Below, piece after piece: positions 23,666-25,998 of a stretch of 25,998 nt of DNA (its first letter is position 1; every line of letters starts with the position of its first letter). The stretch spans positions 1-25,998 of the forward strand of contig JBLNBQ010000158.1 of the NCBI GenBank assembly GCA_050260095.1, read 5' to 3'. The position numbers were made by a program, and so were the translations under genes. A model generated the notes under the pieces. It was not told the origin of the DNA, did not search any database, and was given only the letters and a program-made list of their open reading frames with translations. Origin of the DNA: JBLNBQ01 sp050260095. Lineage in GTDB: Bacteria > Bacillota > UBA5301 > DYFA01.

Positions 23666-24360
23666 TGAATGTCGGCTACAATGAGGACTGCCTGCTGCCG
23701 CTCTCAGGAATCCAACATCTGGCCTTCTGCGAGCGGCAGTGGGCACTCATCCACATCGAACGGCAGTGGGCTGAGAACCAGCGGACCGTCGAAGGGCGAC
23801 ACCTCCACGAGCGAGCGCATAACTCGTTTCTCTTCGACGAGGTGAAAGGACGACTCGTGGCCCGGGCGGTTCCGGTGGCTTCCCGGACTCTTGGCCTGTA
23901 TGGACAGGCGGACGTGGTGGAGTTCGGCCCTGTCGGTCCGGACGAGGGAGGCATTTCTCTTCCGGGTCACATGGGTCTTTGGCTTCCCATGCCCGTCGAG
24001 TACAAACGCGGGAAGCCGAAGCGCGATGACCGGGACGAAGTCCAGCTTTGCGCTCAAGCCATGTGCCTTGAAGAAATGCTGAGAACAGTCATCCCAGAGG
24101 GTGATCTGTACTATGGGCAGACCCGTCGGCGAACCCATGTCCGGTTCACGCCCGACCTGCGCCAGCGAGTCACCGAACTCAGTCGGCGGATGCACGAGTT
24201 GTTCGAAGCCGGGCTGACCCCGCCCGCCGCCAAGCGCAGGCATTGCCGGCTCTGTTCCCTGATAGATGTCTGCCTGCCAAGTCTCACGCGTCGTCCGAAG
24301 TCCGTAGCCAGGTACATACGCCTGCACTTGGCTGAGACGGGTGAACAAGCAGAGGAGTGA
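23665..24360 (+). CDS. cas4: CRISPR adaptation exonuclease Cas4 (type I-C)
   Basis: A 231-residue RecB-family nuclease with a 4Fe-4S cluster that trims prespacers and sets PAM-dependent length and orientation with Cas1-Cas2. Cluster cysteines: Cys22 in LAFCERQWALIH and three in CRLCSLIDVC near the C-terminus. Nuclease motifs: GQADVVEF (Asp), PVEYKRGKPK (Glu and Lys) and DEVQLCAQAMCLEEM (QhxxY-like region). The start is ATG 23665, overlapping the cas7c stop, so translation is probably coupled. cas1 begins 8 bases after the stop. Confidence 0.95.
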   Translation: MNVGYNEDCLLPLSGIQHLAFCERQWALIHIERQWAENQRTVEGRHLHERAHNSFLFDEVKGRLVARAVPVASRTLGLYGQADVVEFGPVGPDEGGISLPGHMGLWLPMPVEYKRGKPKRDDRDEVQLCAQAMCLEEMLRTVIPEGDLYYGQTRRRTHVRFTPDLRQRVTELSRRMHELFEAGLTPPAAKRRHCRLCSLIDVCLPSLTRRPKSVARYIRLHLAETGEQAEE

Positions 24361-24367
24361 GGCAAGT

Positions 24368-25399
24368 GTGCGTCGTCTGTTGAACGTTCTCTACGTGACT
24401 TCCCCCGATGCGTATCTGATCCGCGACGGCGAGAACGTAGTCGTGAAGGTGGAAAACGAAACGCGTTTTCGCGTACCTGTCCACAACCTCGAGGGAATAG
24501 TGACCTTCGGTCATAGCGGAGCCAGCCCCGCACTGATGGCATTATGCGGGGAACGCCAGGTGGCCTTGACTTTTCTTGGCGAACATGGGCAGTTCTTGGC
24601 TCGGGTAACGGGAGAAGTTTCCGGAAACGTTCTCCTGCGGCGGCGACAATACCGGGTTGCCGATTGCGCGGAACAGGCGCTTCGTCTCTCCTCTGCCTTT
24701 GTTCTCGGGAAAATCGCCAACTGTCGGGCAGTGCTCTCGCGAGGGCTCAGGGATCACAAGGATGTAATCGACAGCCCCGCCGTCGCCTCCAAAGTGGAGA
24801 AACTCACCTGGCTCATTCATCAAGCCGAGCTGGCTGCCTCCGGTGATCATCTCCGCGGGGTCGAGGGTGAAGCTGCTCGGCACTACTTCGCGGCTCTTGA
24901 CCACTTGATCTTGACAAATAGGGGTGACTTCTATCTCCATGAGCGGAACCGGCGGCCACCTAAGGACAACATGAACGCCCTACTATCTTTTCTTTACACC
25001 CTGCTAGCTCACGACGTCCAAGCGGCCGTCGAATCGGTGGGGCTTGACCCGCAGGTCGGTTTTCTCCACGCCGACCGGCCCGGACGACCCAGTCTCGCTT
25101 TGGACCTGATGGAAGAGCTGCGACCCACTCTAGCTGACCGCGTTGCTCTGTCTCTGGTCAACCGCCGGCAAGTCGTCGCGGCCGGATTCCACCGCAGTGA
25201 ATCAGGTGGGGTCATCATGGATTCGGAGACGCGGAAGACAGTCATCACTACCTGGCAGAAACGCAAGCAGGAAGAGATTCTGCACCCTTTCCTAGGTGAG
25301 AAGATCCCGGTCGGACTTATCCCCTTTGCCCAGGCCATGCTCCTCGCCCGACACTTGCGGGGAGATCTTGATGGTTATCCACCCTTTTTCTGGCGGTAG
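24368..25399 (+). CDS. cas1: CRISPR integrase Cas1 (type I-C)
   Basis: A 343-residue metal-dependent integrase that inserts prespacers at the leader end of the array together with Cas2. The start RRLLNVLYVTSPDAYLIRDG is typical of I-C Cas1. The metal-binding triad can be placed at Glu in GVEGEAARHYF, His in VGFLHADRPG and Asp in SLALDLMEELRP. I start at GTG 24368, which has AGAGGAG and GAGG just upstream; a frame opening at 24341 overlaps cas4 and adds nine residues unlike the family. cas2 begins 14 bases after the stop. Confidence 0.95.
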   Translation: MRRLLNVLYVTSPDAYLIRDGENVVVKVENETRFRVPVHNLEGIVTFGHSGASPALMALCGERQVALTFLGEHGQFLARVTGEVSGNVLLRRRQYRVADCAEQALRLSSAFVLGKIANCRAVLSRGLRDHKDVIDSPAVASKVEKLTWLIHQAELAASGDHLRGVEGEAARHYFAALDHLILTNRGDFYLHERNRRPPKDNMNALLSFLYTLLAHDVQAAVESVGLDPQVGFLHADRPGRPSLALDLMEELRPTLADRVALSLVNRRQVVAAGFHRSESGGVIMDSETRKTVITTWQKRKQEEILHPFLGEKIPVGLIPFAQAMLLARHLRGDLDGYPPFFWR

Positions 25400-25413
25400 G
25401 ATGGTGATGCTGC

Positions 25414-25704
25414 GTGATGGTCTTGGCAACGTACGACGTGGAGACGATAACGCCAGCAGGTCGTCAACGGCTAAGACAAGTGGCCAAAGTGTGCATGAAC
25501 GTTGGCCAACGGGTTCAAAACTCCGTCTTCGAATGTCTGGTTGATCCAGCTCAGTTTGCCCAACTGAAGCACCGCCTCGAGCAGATCATCGATCCGGAAA
25601 AGGACAGCCTCCGGTTCTACTTCCTTGGTAGTAGTTGGCGCAACCGGGTTGAACACATCGGAGCGAAGCCATCGTACGATCCCGAAGGAGTTCTCATTAC
25701 CTGA
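25414..25704 (+). CDS. cas2: CRISPR adaptation protein Cas2 (type I-C)
   Basis: A 96-residue ferredoxin-fold protein that bridges two Cas1 dimers. The first strand VLATYDVETITPAGRQRLRQ has the conserved Asp, followed by VAKVCMNVGQRVQNSVFECL and the C-terminal LRFYFLGSSWRNRVEHIGAK. Length and motifs match I-C Cas2. Either GTG 25414 or ATG 25417 may start it; upstream AGGATGG is the likely ribosome binding site. It is the last cas gene before the array. Confidence 0.95.
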   Translation: MMVLATYDVETITPAGRQRLRQVAKVCMNVGQRVQNSVFECLVDPAQFAQLKHRLEQIIDPEKDSLRFYFLGSSWRNRVEHIGAKPSYDPEGVLIT

Positions 25705-25869
25705 GCGAACCTCAAGTGATGGACAGCTCCTGGGAGGTTCGCCGACTGCGGTTAGCTGGCCTCTTTCTCGTGGGTGCCCATCAAAGCCCGGATCGAGACA
25801 GTCGTTGGCGGTCGGTTCGCAGTATGAGGCCCTCAAGGCCGCCCAGGAACGGAGCACTTTTCACTCACG
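25705..25869 (+). promoter_or_regulatory. CRISPR leader with a 9-bp inverted repeat
   Basis: The 165 bases between the cas2 stop and the first repeat form the leader, which should contain the array promoter and integration signals. Right after the stop, GCGAACCTC (25705-25713) and GAGGTTCGC (25734-25742) are perfect inverted repeats with a 20-base loop. I recall similar GCGAACC/GGTTCGC pairs in leaders of other type I-C loci. The leader ends in CACTTTTCACTCACG directly before repeat 1. No clear sigma-A promoter boxes were identified. Confidence 0.7.
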
Positions 25870-25998
25870 GTCGCCCCCCGTGCGGGGGCGTGGATTGAAA
25901 CGGCATTACAGGTCAATCGCTCCAGCCAAAACGCGCGTCGCCCCCCGTGCGGGGGCGTGGATTGAAACATGATCTCGTGCGGGAGCCGCTGGATGTTT
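25870..25998 (+). CRISPR. Type I-C CRISPR array, leader-proximal end (continues past right edge)
   Basis: Two identical 32-base repeats lie at 25870-25901 and 25937-25968. Each has a 7-bp stem CGCCCCC/GGGGGCG around a CGTGC loop and ends in ATTGAAAC, the classic type I-C repeat cut by Cas5c to leave an 8-11 base 5' handle. Spacer 1 is 35 bases (25902-25936); spacer 2 begins at 25969 and is cut off by the window edge after 30 bases. The array has the same orientation as the cas genes. Being next to the leader, these spacers are the most recent acquisitions. Confidence 0.96.

Overview
The window looks like chromosomal DNA of a high-GC, endospore-forming Bacillota (deep or thermophilic clostridial-type lineages such as the Symbiobacteriia fit; species not identifiable by eye). 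The evidence is a CotS-like spore-coat kinase, a HelD-type helicase, a QueT remnant, the htrA-rlmH gene pair also seen in Bacillus next to walRK, strong GGAGG-type ribosome binding sites, and many GTG/TTG starts. No rRNA or tRNA gene was seen.

Region 1 (1-5.35 kb) is sparse and damaged. It holds the start of a multi-pass membrane protein running off the left edge, a small DUF2294 gene with a near-perfect promoter and terminator, a 5'-truncated queT remnant, a helD gene whose N-terminal coiled coil lies in another frame (one base missing near 2478), and an unrecognised reading frame interrupted by an in-frame TGA at 4951-4953. Several stretches between them have no convincing gene.

Region 2 (5.35-17.85 kb) is a dense housekeeping block entirely on the minus strand. 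In transcription order it is: small membrane protein, ilvE, cotS-like kinase, TPM-domain protein, lemA, fumarase alpha and beta, cobalamin-type importer btuF-btuC-btuD, a phosphohexomutase, htrA, rlmH. Overlaps of 4-8 bases or gaps under 100 bases link most neighbours. The ATPase of the B12 importer carries an extra C-terminal domain of about 170 residues and is translationally coupled (ATGA) to the mutase.

Region 3 (18.1-26 kb, plus strand) is a complete type I-C CRISPR-Cas locus: cas3, cas5c, cas8c, cas7c, cas4, cas1, cas2, a leader with a 9-bp inverted repeat directly after cas2, and the first two repeats of the array, which continues past the right edge. Cas5/Cas8/Cas7 form Cascade, Cas3 degrades the target, and Cas4-Cas1-Cas2 acquire spacers. 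An internal start in cas8c probably yields the small subunit Cas11c. This is a known system type; I saw no clearly new defence system. The oddest material is the broken genes of region 1, the fused B12 ATPase, and the direct repeats before ilvE.
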